A stretch of DNA of 6,559 bases from DASUEB01 sp036275295 (GCA_036275295.1 DASUEB010000003.1:1-6559); one strand, 5' to 3'. Shown: positions 1-5,571, counted from the stretch's first letter. Translations and numbers: made by a program. Notes: a model not told the origin generated them from the letters alone.

Positions 1-285
1 TTCGGTTCGCAAGGACAGCGCAAATCTTATGTACTGGCTCTTAAGATGGCGCAATACACGTTGATCGCCGATCGAAGTAAAAAGCCCCCTATTTTGCTGT
101 TAGATGATATCTTTGATAAACTGGATGAAAACCGACTAACCCATTTGCTCGGTTTGATAGAAAAAATGGACGCCGGACAGGTTTTTATCACTGATACAGA
201 GTATGATCGGTTAAATCGAGTCCTTGGAAAGATGCATTCGACCTATACGTTGTTACAAGTTACTGATGGTACGCTAACGGCATGA
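1..285 (+). CDS. recF: DNA replication and repair protein RecF, C-terminal end (5' truncated by window)
   Basis: RecF is a cytoplasmic SMC-like ABC ATPase that helps load RecA on gapped DNA through RecFOR. The reading frame is open from base 1, so the gene starts outside the window. Only the last 94 residues of a protein usually about 360 long are present. The first residues, GSQGQRKSYVLALKMA, carry the ABC signature (SQGQ, bases 7-18). The Walker B stretch ILLLDD lies at bases 91-108 and is followed by the D-loop-like FDKLDE. A later ITDTEYDRL segment (about bases 187-213) sits where the RecF switch/H-loop region is expected. The ATG at 46 is internal, because the signature motif lies upstream of it in the same frame. 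The stop codon overlaps the dciA start as ATGA, implying cotranscription and translational coupling. The motif set and order identify the family with little doubt; the N-terminal Walker A cannot be seen. Confidence 0.93.
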   Translation, partial: FGSQGQRKSYVLALKMAQYTLIADRSKKPPILLLDDIFDKLDENRLTHLLGLIEKMDAGQVFITDTEYDRLNRVLGKMHSTYTLLQVTDGTLTA

Positions 286-575
286 GAAGAAAAGATAATA
301 CCGAAAGCTTGAAGCAGGTCATTGACCGCCTACTGAATGTTTATCAATTAGAGGATAAATTTACAGAGGTAGCGCTTATTAAAAGTTGGTCCGACCTGCT
401 AGGACCGGCAATCGCCAAACGCACCACTCGACTTTTTATAAAAGACCGGAAGTTATTTGTGACCTTAAACAGCGCTCCTCTTAAACAAGAACTCTCGCTT
501 GGCAAAAGTCGCCTGATCGAGTTACTCAACGAGCCCTTCGGCAGAAAAGTGATTGAGGAAATCGTTTTTCTATGA
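282..575 (+). CDS. dciA: DciA-like DUF721 protein (predicted replicative helicase loader)
   Basis: This small basic protein of 97 residues fits the DUF721/DciA family. Features seen are an N-terminal helix (SLKQVIDRLLNVYQLEDKF), the W-x-x-LLGPAIAKRTT core near residues 36-49, an IKDRKLFVTLNSAPLKQEL strand-turn-helix segment near 53-71, and a C-terminal LIELLNEPFGRKVIEEIVFL. That core of tryptophan, glycine, 'xxLxV' strand and S-x-x-x-x-EL is the KH-like fold of DciA. DciA is known to interact with and load the DnaB helicase in bacteria that lack DnaC or DnaI; the role here is inferred from family and from position directly after recF, a placement also known in other phyla. It starts inside the recF stop (ATGA) and ends in another ATGA overlap with the phosphoesterase gene. 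There is no recognisable Shine-Dalgarno, so coupled translation is likely. Confidence 0.78.
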   Translation: MRRKDNTESLKQVIDRLLNVYQLEDKFTEVALIKSWSDLLGPAIAKRTTRLFIKDRKLFVTLNSAPLKQELSLGKSRLIELLNEPFGRKVIEEIVFL

Positions 576-1369
576 ACCTGCGAATAGTTTTCACGAGCGA
601 TTGGCACCTGAGCTGTGACCCTAGACAAAGCCCAACTATGGAGCGTTTGGTGGAGAGCGTGCGCCAAATCAACCCTAACTTCATCGTTGGTGGGGGAGAT
701 TTTATCCGCGACGGCGGAACGGATCCGCAAGAGGTATCGCGCCTTCAATGGCAGGAGGTGGCATCATGGCAGGAGCAGTTGGGTCTAATTGCACCCTTAT
801 ACGCACTGCTGGGAAATCATGATTTTCAGTTCGATATTTCATTGGGAAACAGATTAATACATGCTTTACATGAACTTCGCATTGAAAAAGGATTCTATAA
901 AAAGGAGGTGGGTTCATGGACTTTCATTTTCTTGAATTCCACCTGTTTAACTACCCACTCTTATCGCGCCTCGCTCGACCAGAAGCAACAGGAATTTTTA
1001 CAGACTGCGATTAACGAGGCCAAGGGGCCTGTGGGTGTTTTTTCTCATATTCCTATTCTGTCAGCTGCGGTCTTTCACGACGGTGAGCTGAATAAAGGCG
1101 ACCATTGGCAAGTTCCCGGGAAATGGATGCATCTCGATTCTCTTCAGATTCATCAAATACTGGCAAACTCCAAAAAAGTGCGTTTTGCGTGTGCAGGGCA
1201 TTTGCATCTCTTCGAACGTGTGATGTATGATGGACTTCAATACATTACTGCGGGCGCCCTCAGTGGAAATTGGTGGGAGGGCTCTTACCGAGGCACACCG
1301 CCTGGTTTCGTTGAACTGGTGTTGAGTGCTGAGGATTTGCTCAACGTACACTACCATTCGCTCCTTTGA
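572..1369 (+). CDS. Calcineurin-like metallophosphoesterase, cytoplasmic, substrate unknown
   Basis: The 265-residue product has the full set of dimetal phosphoesterase motifs in order: D10-W-H12 in TSDWHL, GGGD43, GNHD at 81-84, H159 in SHIP, and GHLH at 209-212. These should coordinate the two metal ions and activate water for phosphomonoester or diester hydrolysis. A GALSGNWWEG segment near 228-237 resembles the C-terminal 'SGxWW' signature of some calcineurin-like phosphoesterases. I see no signal peptide or membrane segment, so it should be cytoplasmic. It is shorter than SbcD/Mre11 nucleases and lacks their capping domain, so a DNA nuclease role is not supported by length alone, though it is translationally coupled to dciA (ATGA overlap) and recF. 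Candidate substrates include cyclic nucleotides, nucleotides or nucleic acid ends. The family call is firm; the substrate is unknown. Confidence 0.88.
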   Translation: MNLRIVFTSDWHLSCDPRQSPTMERLVESVRQINPNFIVGGGDFIRDGGTDPQEVSRLQWQEVASWQEQLGLIAPLYALLGNHDFQFDISLGNRLIHALHELRIEKGFYKKEVGSWTFIFLNSTCLTTHSYRASLDQKQQEFLQTAINEAKGPVGVFSHIPILSAAVFHDGELNKGDHWQVPGKWMHLDSLQIHQILANSKKVRFACAGHLHLFERVMYDGLQYITAGALSGNWWEGSYRGTPPGFVELVLSAEDLLNVHYHSLL

Positions 1370-1403
1370 TGGATGAGAGTGAATTGTCCATCATTTTATG
1401 GAC
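1367..1403. terminator. Weak hairpin(s) between convergent genes
   Basis: The 38 bases between the phosphoesterase stop and the aat stop hold three copies of an ATGGA/TCCAT word that can pair in two exclusive ways. TGATGGA (1367-1373) pairs with TCCATCA (1387-1393), which is followed by TTTT. Alternatively GTCCAT (1386-1391) pairs with ATGGAC (1398-1403) around a 6-base loop. Either could act as a weak terminator for the plus-strand operon. Stems are short and the T-run is only four bases, so this is tentative. Confidence 0.3.
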
Positions 1404-1407
1404 TCAT

Positions 1408-2070
1408 TCATTTCCAGTCTTTACGCTCGGCTAGAATTTCCATGTATGTTTGCCGATCTACTTCTACACAACCTAGGCTGGACAAGTGATTGGTGTGCAT
1501 TTGGCAATCGACACAGGTAAAACCAAGCTCCTGTAAAACCGCGCTCATGGTGAAAAAAGCCAGTTTAGACGCGTGGGAAACCACTGAAAACATAGATTCG
1601 GCGTGAAACACCCGCCCGAAGTGAATACCAAAAAGTCCACCTACTAGCTCCTGGTCCCGCCAAACTTCAAAACTCATCGCATGACCTAGTTGGTATAGTT
1701 CCCTGTATACCGTCAACATATCGGGTATCATCCAAGTGTCACCCTCTTTTTCGATATGCGTTTCTGCACATTTTTGGAGCAACTCATTAAAACATTGATT
1801 GACCGTGCAAGTAAATGCGCTTTTTTTCAATGCCTTGGCATTGCTCCTGCTCACGTGGTGGGTTCCGGGGTAGAGTACCATCCTGGAGGGCGGAGCCCAC
1901 CACAGAGGTTGGGGAAACTCGTTGCCAAACCAGGGGAAAATGCCCGATTGATAGGCCTTTCGGAAGGATTCAACCGATAGATCGCCGCCAATAGCCAGCA
2001 GGCCGTCATCCTCGGCGCGTTCAACGGGAGGGAATTCGGTAATCGGGTTAGGTAGCCAGGTGATTGCCAT
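1408..2070 (-). CDS. aat: Leucyl/phenylalanyl-tRNA--protein transferase
   Basis: Aat transfers Leu or Phe from aminoacyl-tRNA to the N-terminal Arg or Lys of proteins, marking them for ClpS/ClpAP degradation in the N-end rule pathway. The 220-residue product begins with the family's WLPNP...FPP segment and then shows GLLAIGGDLS (23-32), SGIFPWF (42-48), PLWWAPPSRMVLYP (55-68), the DTWMIPDM region (111-118), SFEVWRDQELVGGLFG (133-148), ESMFS (158-162) and VDCQ (187-190). E158 and D188-Q190 align with E156, D186 and Q188 implicated in the E. coli enzyme. It is slightly shorter at the C-terminus than the E. coli protein. The start is secure because the conserved N-terminal motif follows immediately and the next Met is residue 64. 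It lies downstream of ndk on the same strand, and its start codon abuts a large hairpin (2071-2155) that may control its expression. Confidence 0.95.
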   Translation of the reverse strand: MAITWLPNPITEFPPVERAEDDGLLAIGGDLSVESFRKAYQSGIFPWFGNEFPQPLWWAPPSRMVLYPGTHHVSRSNAKALKKSAFTCTVNQCFNELLQKCAETHIEKEGDTWMIPDMLTVYRELYQLGHAMSFEVWRDQELVGGLFGIHFGRVFHAESMFSVVSHASKLAFFTMSAVLQELGFTCVDCQMHTNHLSSLGCVEVDRQTYMEILAERKDWK

Positions 2071-2155
2071 AAAAAAACCTCAGGATTTACTTGTTTCTGT
2101 GCTTTTGGTTGGTGCCAATGTGCTTGAGAAACAAGTTTCCTGAGGAAATTTTTTT
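2071..2155 (-). terminator. Long two-part hairpin with U-tract abutting the aat start: terminator/attenuator or RBS-sequestering leader
   Basis: Read on the minus strand, the 5' side is a 7-A run, then CCTCAGGA and CTTGTTTCT. After a 28-base loop comes the 3' side: AGAAACAAG, TCCTGAGG and a 7-T run that ends directly on the ATG of aat. On the plus strand the arms lie at 2078-2085 with 2138-2145 (8 bp) and 2090-2098 with 2127-2135 (9 bp), all perfect, separated by a 4/2-base internal loop. A-runs and T-runs flank both ends. This has the form of a strong intrinsic terminator for ndk. However, the only Shine-Dalgarno-like bases of aat (GAGG, 7 bases before ATG) lie within the 3' arm, so the structure could equally sequester the ribosome site. 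The pairing is seen directly; the function is inferred. Confidence 0.6.
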
Positions 2156-2202
2156 GTCGTATTACGATCCTATGGTCTAGTATTCAAACGTTGGGTGTAG
2201 GC

Positions 2203-2210
2203 CAAAGTTA
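2203..2210 (-). promoter_or_regulatory. Candidate Bacteroidota -7 box for aat (weak)
   Basis: On the minus strand this reads TAACTTTG, an exact match to the Bacteroidota -7 consensus TAnnTTTG. It overlaps the ndk stop codon. A transcript from here would carry a leader of about 125 bases holding the 2071-2155 hairpin. I see no convincing TTTG/TTG -33 element at the right spacing, so this could be chance. Confidence 0.25.
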
Positions 2211-2630
2211 GTGACATTTCTCTCTTTCAGAGAAAAAGAAAGATCCCTCAATAGCTGCATTTTCGTCGCTATCGCTACCGTGAACGGCATTGGCTGCAAT
2301 TGATTTCGCAAATTCAGCGCGAATGGTTCCTGGAGCTGCTTTGGTTGGGTCGGTGGCGCCAATAAGGTTGCGATACGCCTCCACAGCATTCTCTTTTACT
2401 AGAATGGCAGCTACAATGGGACCGCTGCTCATGTATTCTACCAACTCTCCGTAAAAAGGACGCTCAGCGTGCACAGCATAAAATGCTTCAGCTTCGGCAC
2501 GGGTGAGTTTGGTGTATTTCATAGCCTCGATTTCAAAACCGTTCTCGAGGATTTTGTTGATGATCTTTCCGGTGTTTTTAGCCTCAACTGCGTCAGGCTT
2601 GATCATGGTAAACGTCTTAGTCCCTGCCAT
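2208..2630 (-). CDS. ndk: Nucleoside-diphosphate kinase
   Basis: Ndk moves the gamma phosphate from NTPs to NDPs by a phosphohistidine intermediate and balances (d)NTP pools in the cytoplasm. The 140-residue product matches the usual family length. It shows TFTMIKPDAV with K11 at the start, the EAFYAVHAERPFYGELVEYMSSGP stretch (48-71), R87 and the IGATDP loop (90-95), GTIRAEF with R104 (101-107), and the active-site NAVHGSDS (114-121) with catalytic H117. The C-terminus SFFFSERE is typical of bacterial Ndk. The leader just before the start is A/T-rich with no Shine-Dalgarno, as is common in Bacteroidota. It is divergent from nrnA across 89 bases and lies upstream of aat on the same strand, with a hairpin between them. 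No residue expected to be essential is missing. Confidence 0.97.
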   Translation of the reverse strand: MAGTKTFTMIKPDAVEAKNTGKIINKILENGFEIEAMKYTKLTRAEAEAFYAVHAERPFYGELVEYMSSGPIVAAILVKENAVEAYRNLIGATDPTKAAPGTIRAEFAKSIAANAVHGSDSDENAAIEGSFFFSEREKCH

Positions 2631-2657
2631 TTTTCAATTATTTGTTCAAATTTGGCG

Positions 2658-2665
2658 CAAAAGTA
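2658..2665 (-). promoter_or_regulatory. Candidate -7 box of the ndk promoter
   Basis: The minus strand reads TACTTTTG, an exact TAnnTTTG match, 27 bases upstream of the ndk ATG. This leaves a short A-rich leader of about 20 bases. A clear -33 TTTG is not visible at the expected spacing, so support rests on the -7 box and its position in the divergent ndk/nrnA spacer. A plus-strand counterpart for nrnA is less clear; GATATTTG (2680-2687) and CACCTTTG (2690-2697) each differ from the consensus at one base. Confidence 0.4.
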
Positions 2666-2719
2666 GAAAATTATCGTTCGATATTTGCTCACCTTTGCTA
2701 ACAAAGCTGCGCCGTCATT

Positions 2720-3715
2720 ATGAATTTTCCAAGCGATTCGATTCAACAAGTACATACACTCATCCACAAAGCCGAGCGAATTGTTATTACCACACATGTT
2801 TCACCCGATGGTGATGCGATGGGGTCGTCTTTAGCGCTGTATCATGTGTTGAAAAAGGCAGGGAAACAGGTTACTGTAATTACTCCTAACGCACAGCCGA
2901 GGTTCCTGACTTGGCTGCAAGATGCCGACAAAACCATTGCCTACGATCAAATACCCGAGGAGTCGTCCCGTTGTGTGGAGGAGTCGGATTTGATTTTCTG
3001 CCTTGATTTTAACGATTTGAAGCGCCTAGATACGTTTGAGCCGCTAGTTTCAGCCAGTCAGAAACCAATGGTCGTAGTTGATCATCATCAGCAACCTAAG
3101 GATTTTGCCACTGTTCTCATTAGCGACGAAAGCAAATCCTCTACCTGTGAAATGATTTTTGATCTCATTGAGGATCTGGGGTGGATTGATAAGATAGACA
3201 AAGACACGGCAAATTGCATCTTTACCGGTTTGAGCACCGATACGGGTTTTTTCAGACACAATTGCACTACCGCCCGCGTACACCGCATAGCGGCGCATCT
3301 GATAGAGCTCGGGGCCGAGAACACGAAAGTCGTGGAGCGCATCAATGATACCAACTCCGTAAGCCGATTAAAGCTTCTGGGTTATGCGCTTAGCCAAAAA
3401 ATGACCCATTGGCCCGAATTCAAGACCGTGGTTTTTGATCTGAACGCGGAAGAATTGAGGCAATTTGGCTATCAAGAAGGGGATACCGAAGGGTTGGTTA
3501 ATTACGGATTGTCTATTGAAGGAGTGGTTTTTAGTGTGTTCTTCAAAGAGAGTGCCGACAAAATCAAAATTTCATTCCGGTCTAAAGGAGATTTCTCGGC
3601 GCAGGCCATTGCGAAAGAATATTTCAACGGCGGCGGTCATTATAATGCGTCGGGTGGAGCGTTTTACGGTTCAATTTCGCAAGCCAAGGAGTTGTTATAT
3701 AGTGTTTTAAAATGA
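2720..3715 (+). CDS. nrnA: DHH/DHHA1 family phosphoesterase, NrnA-like (oligoribonuclease / pAp phosphatase)
   Basis: NrnA-type enzymes degrade 2-5 nt RNA oligonucleotides and dephosphorylate 3'-phosphoadenosine 5'-phosphate, using Mn2+. The 331-residue length is normal. The DHH domain shows THVSPDGDAMGSS (25-37) with H26, D30 and D32, D96 in FCLDFND, the name motif VVDHHQ with D121-H122-H123, and GLSTDTGFFRH with D174 (170-180). The C-terminal DHHA1 domain carries the substrate-binding GGGHYNASGG (304-313). No signal peptide or membrane segment is seen, so it is not a GdpP-type membrane protein. The start at 2720 leaves 19 residues before the first beta strand, as expected. Its stop overlaps the next gene as ATGA, so it is coupled to the GldI-like lipoprotein. 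Which of the two activities dominates cannot be read from sequence. Confidence 0.9.
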   Translation: MNFPSDSIQQVHTLIHKAERIVITTHVSPDGDAMGSSLALYHVLKKAGKQVTVITPNAQPRFLTWLQDADKTIAYDQIPEESSRCVEESDLIFCLDFNDLKRLDTFEPLVSASQKPMVVVDHHQQPKDFATVLISDESKSSTCEMIFDLIEDLGWIDKIDKDTANCIFTGLSTDTGFFRHNCTTARVHRIAAHLIELGAENTKVVERINDTNSVSRLKLLGYALSQKMTHWPEFKTVVFDLNAEELRQFGYQEGDTEGLVNYGLSIEGVVFSVFFKESADKIKISFRSKGDFSAQAIAKEYFNGGGHYNASGGAFYGSISQAKELLYSVLK

Positions 3716-4215
3716 TGAGAACTTGGATTTATATGGTCATTGCTGCTTGTGGTGTTTCTTGTACTCAGAAGCCAGTGCAAACCGAGCCCTCGAAGGAAGA
3801 GTTGATGGATTACAACAAGTTGGCCCTCAAGAAGGAGTCGGTTATGATAGATCGATATGTCGAGGCTCAGCAATGGCCGGTAGTGACCTCTGGAAGTGGA
3901 CTCAGGTATTACATTTATCAGCCAGGCGCTGGGGATTCCGTGCGAACCGAGGATCGTATCACTGTTAAAATGACCATCACACTCCTCAATGGCGACACTT
4001 GTTACTCCCACCTAAAATATGGTCCTGAAGCCTTCACCGTTGATTATGACCACCACGAAAGTGGCCTTCATGAAGCGGTAAAAAAAATGACCGTGGGATC
4101 TAAGGCTAAGGTAATTTTACCCTCCCACTTAGCCTTTGGTGTGGCTGGAGATCACGATAAAATTCCGATGCGCGCTACTGTGGTATACGATTTGGAAATT
4201 GTTTCCAAAAATTGA
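3712..4215 (+). CDS. gldI: GldI-like FKBP-type peptidyl-prolyl isomerase lipoprotein, degenerate active-site pocket
   Basis: The 167-residue product has a short N-terminal hydrophobic segment with two candidate lipid-attachment cysteines, C13 (IAAC, better lipobox) and C17 (GVSC, longer hydrophobic run), so it is probably an envelope lipoprotein. An acidic/polar linker (about 20-60) precedes an FKBP domain at about 62-167: SGLRYYIYQPG, ITVKMTITLLNGD, YSHLKYGPEAFTVD, SGLHEAVKKMTVGSKAKVILPSHLAFGVAGD, then ATVVYDLEIV. The YSxxxxGPxxFxVD and GLxEAVKKM pattern, and the position just after a DHH phosphoesterase with ndk divergent, resemble GldI, a Bacteroidota FKBP lipoprotein needed for gliding in Flavobacterium johnsoniae. 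Aligned by eye to FKBP12, Y26 becomes Met, F36/D37 become Cys/Tyr and W59 becomes Leu, while F46, Y82 (Phe) and F99 (Tyr) are kept or conservative. Chaperone activity without strong isomerase activity is possible. ATG-ATG gives two starts; 3712 is used because of the ATGA overlap. A generic FKBP lipoprotein is the alternative. Confidence 0.65.
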   Translation: MMRTWIYMVIAACGVSCTQKPVQTEPSKEELMDYNKLALKKESVMIDRYVEAQQWPVVTSGSGLRYYIYQPGAGDSVRTEDRITVKMTITLLNGDTCYSHLKYGPEAFTVDYDHHESGLHEAVKKMTVGSKAKVILPSHLAFGVAGDHDKIPMRATVVYDLEIVSKN

Positions 4216-4290
4216 ATCCAACTTTGATTTCAAGCAAGGGGGAGTGCATTTTAACACGCTATTCAGCTTTTTTGTAGACCCTTTTTTTAT

Positions 4291-4309
4291 GGTTCCCTGC
4301 GGGAGTACC
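4291..4309 (+). terminator. Possible terminator hairpin in the convergent spacer after the GldI-like gene
   Basis: GGTTCCC (4291-4297) can pair with GGGAGTACC (4301-4309) as TCCC/GGGA plus GGT/ACC, with a 2-base GT bulge and a TGC loop. It is followed by a moderately U-rich CCTTTGATTTCTT. T-runs at 4268-4273 and 4282-4288 lie before it without a good stem of their own. The whole 4216-4366 spacer otherwise holds no gene I can support. Confidence 0.27.
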
Positions 4310-4366
4310 CCTTTGATTTCTTCCGTTGGGCCTTGCTCATACTTGGGCTTCAGAAATCGGGTGGTT

Positions 4367-5068
4367 CTAAAGTCCTAGTGCAAACATAACCAGTTGTTTG
4401 TGCAGGTCAGGTGGATTCTGTCTCCATTCGCCGATGGTTTTAGTTAGAATGGATTCACTTGAGGTGGTTATGTTCTTAGCTATGGTAAGTCGGAAGTGAA
4501 CGGGCGCTGAGGTTAGGACATCCCCTAACAAGGTGTTGTTGCGAAAAGGAGTATCCATAAACAGTTGTGTTTGTTTGATGCTGCTAATCGTCTGAATGAG
4601 GCCATTAATTCTGGCACTTCGCTGACCTTTTTCGATAGGCAGATACCCTAAAAAAGCAAAGTTTTCGCCGTTCAAGCCGCTTGCCATAAGGGTTAATAGG
4701 ATAGAGGAGGGGCCTACAAAGGGCTTCACGGCAATACCTATCTTTTGCGCATGAGCCACGACCTCTTCCCCTGGATCGGCAATAGCCGGACATCCTGCCT
4801 CGCTAATGAGGCCAACGGAGTGACCGTTTAAACAAGGTTGCAAAAAAGACGCTGCAGAAACCGATTGGTGTTTGTCAATTACCGCAAAATGGGAGTCGTC
4901 TATAGGAAAGGAGCTTGAAAGCGATCGCAGAAATCGGCGGGCACTCCGCTCATTTTCTACAATAAAATACCTGAGTTCGAGGGCAGTCTGAAGAGTAGAC
5001 GGGGCAATCCAATCTACATGATTGCCCTCAGATAATCCACAGGGGATCAGAAAGAGTTTACCCTTCAT
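4367..5068 (-). CDS. SAM-dependent methyltransferase, RsmI-like (tetrapyrrole methylase superfamily)
   Basis: The 233-residue product has the class III (tetrapyrrole methylase/RsmI) pattern. KLFLIPCGL at the N-terminus takes the place of RsmI's LYLVATPIGNL. It is followed by FIVENERSARRFL (35-47), the signature GLISEAGCPAIADPG (86-100), the SAM-site PFVGPSSILLTLMASGL (116-132), FAFLGYLPIEKGQR (137-150) and QTQLFMDTPFRNN, equivalent to RsmI's ILYEAPHR region. RsmI 2'-O-methylates C1402 of 16S rRNA. This protein is about 50 residues shorter than E. coli RsmI and lacks its exact GNL loop, so it may be a divergent paralogue with another substrate; no gene symbol is given. The start overlaps the end of the phosphatase gene by 11 bases, so the two are cotranscribed. 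A GGTGA just before ATG is the only SD-like element. The superfamily call is strong, the substrate uncertain. Confidence 0.85.
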   Translation of the reverse strand: MKGKLFLIPCGLSEGNHVDWIAPSTLQTALELRYFIVENERSARRFLRSLSSSFPIDDSHFAVIDKHQSVSAASFLQPCLNGHSVGLISEAGCPAIADPGEEVVAHAQKIGIAVKPFVGPSSILLTLMASGLNGENFAFLGYLPIEKGQRSARINGLIQTISSIKQTQLFMDTPFRNNTLLGDVLTSAPVHFRLTIAKNITTSSESILTKTIGEWRQNPPDLHKQLVMFALGL

Positions 5069-5525
5069 TCACCGGAACCTTGGTTAAGAAGAGCGTACAG
5101 GCCGTGTGCAACATCTGATAAACCTCTTCAAACGCATCAAAATCTCGGTAGTAAGGATCGGGAACGTTAATTTTTTCTTTAGGATAAACCGCCGACATCA
5201 TCAACTGAACCTTGTCGATATCTTCGCGGGTGGGTGCCATGGCTATGATGTCTTTGTAGTTCTGAGTATCCATGGCGAAGATCCGGTCGAATTGCTTGAA
5301 ATCGGCTGCAGAAAATTGACGGCCGAGGTGTTGGCTTATGTCAATTCCATGGTTGGCAGCCACTTTGATGGCACGCGGATCGGGTGTATCGCCAACATGA
5401 TAGTCGGCTGTGCCACAGCTGTCAACTTGAACTTCCAATCCCTTCTCAGCTGCAAGATGTCTCATAACCCCCTCTGCAAGAGGCGATCGGCAGATATTTC
5501 CCAAACAAACCATTAATACTTTCAT
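5058..5525 (-). CDS. Low-molecular-weight protein tyrosine phosphatase
   Basis: The 155-residue product opens with the catalytic P-loop MVCLGNICRSP, giving nucleophile C7, R13 and S14. The general-acid loop VPDPYY contains D123. Also typical are VDSCGTADYHVGDTPDPRA (34-52), GIDISQHLGRQF (60-71) and FDRIFAMDTQN (79-89). Length and motif spacing match active LMW-PTPs, which dephosphorylate phosphotyrosine proteins. Bacterial members often oppose tyrosine kinases of exopolysaccharide export, while the arsenate reductases sharing this fold use additional cysteines not evident here. No kinase or polysaccharide gene is nearby. It sits 46 bases after dnaA, with no promoter visible between them, and overlaps the methylase start, so it belongs to the dnaA operon. 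The start is fixed by the P-loop beginning five residues after Met1. No strong Shine-Dalgarno is present. Confidence 0.93.
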   Translation of the reverse strand: MKVLMVCLGNICRSPLAEGVMRHLAAEKGLEVQVDSCGTADYHVGDTPDPRAIKVAANHGIDISQHLGRQFSAADFKQFDRIFAMDTQNYKDIIAMAPTREDIDKVQLMMSAVYPKEKINVPDPYYRDFDAFEEVYQMLHTACTLFLTKVPVNEG

Positions 5526-5571
5526 GCCTATTCCATTTAGTCCTTAGTACGCAATCAGAAACAGAATGTTG

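Noticed and set aside
46..48. ATG as a start of a small separate gene.
   Set aside because: The frame is open upstream and encodes the RecF ABC signature, so this is an internal Met of recF.
344..748. 134-codon minus-strand frame opposite dciA and the phosphoesterase.
   Set aside because: It is antisense to two genes with clear family motifs and has no recognisable motif of its own.
2071..2155. Inverted repeat read as a MITE or transposon remnant.
   Set aside because: No clear target-site duplication flanks it and the A/T runs with U-tract suit an RNA hairpin better; a genome-wide copy search could reopen this.
2217..2235. Perfect 7-bp inverted repeat TTTCTCT/AGAGAAA at the 3' end of ndk, considered as a terminator.
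   Set aside because: It is explained by the conserved coding of FFFSERE, and no T-run follows it on the minus strand.
4136..4378. 80-codon plus-strand reading frame running through the convergent spacer.
   Set aside because: It overlaps the end of the FKBP gene out of frame, has no recognisable motif, and continues into the methylase stop region; probably chance.
5033..5041. TAATCCACA, one base off the DnaA box; a second near-match TCATCCACA lies at 2760-2768.
   Set aside because: Each is isolated and inside coding sequence, 2.3 kb apart, with no AT-rich unwinding region or cluster, so there is no support for oriC inside the window.
5106..5516. 136-codon plus-strand frame opposite the tyrosine phosphatase.
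   Set aside because: The minus strand carries an intact LMW-PTP with all catalytic motifs; the plus frame is a shadow.
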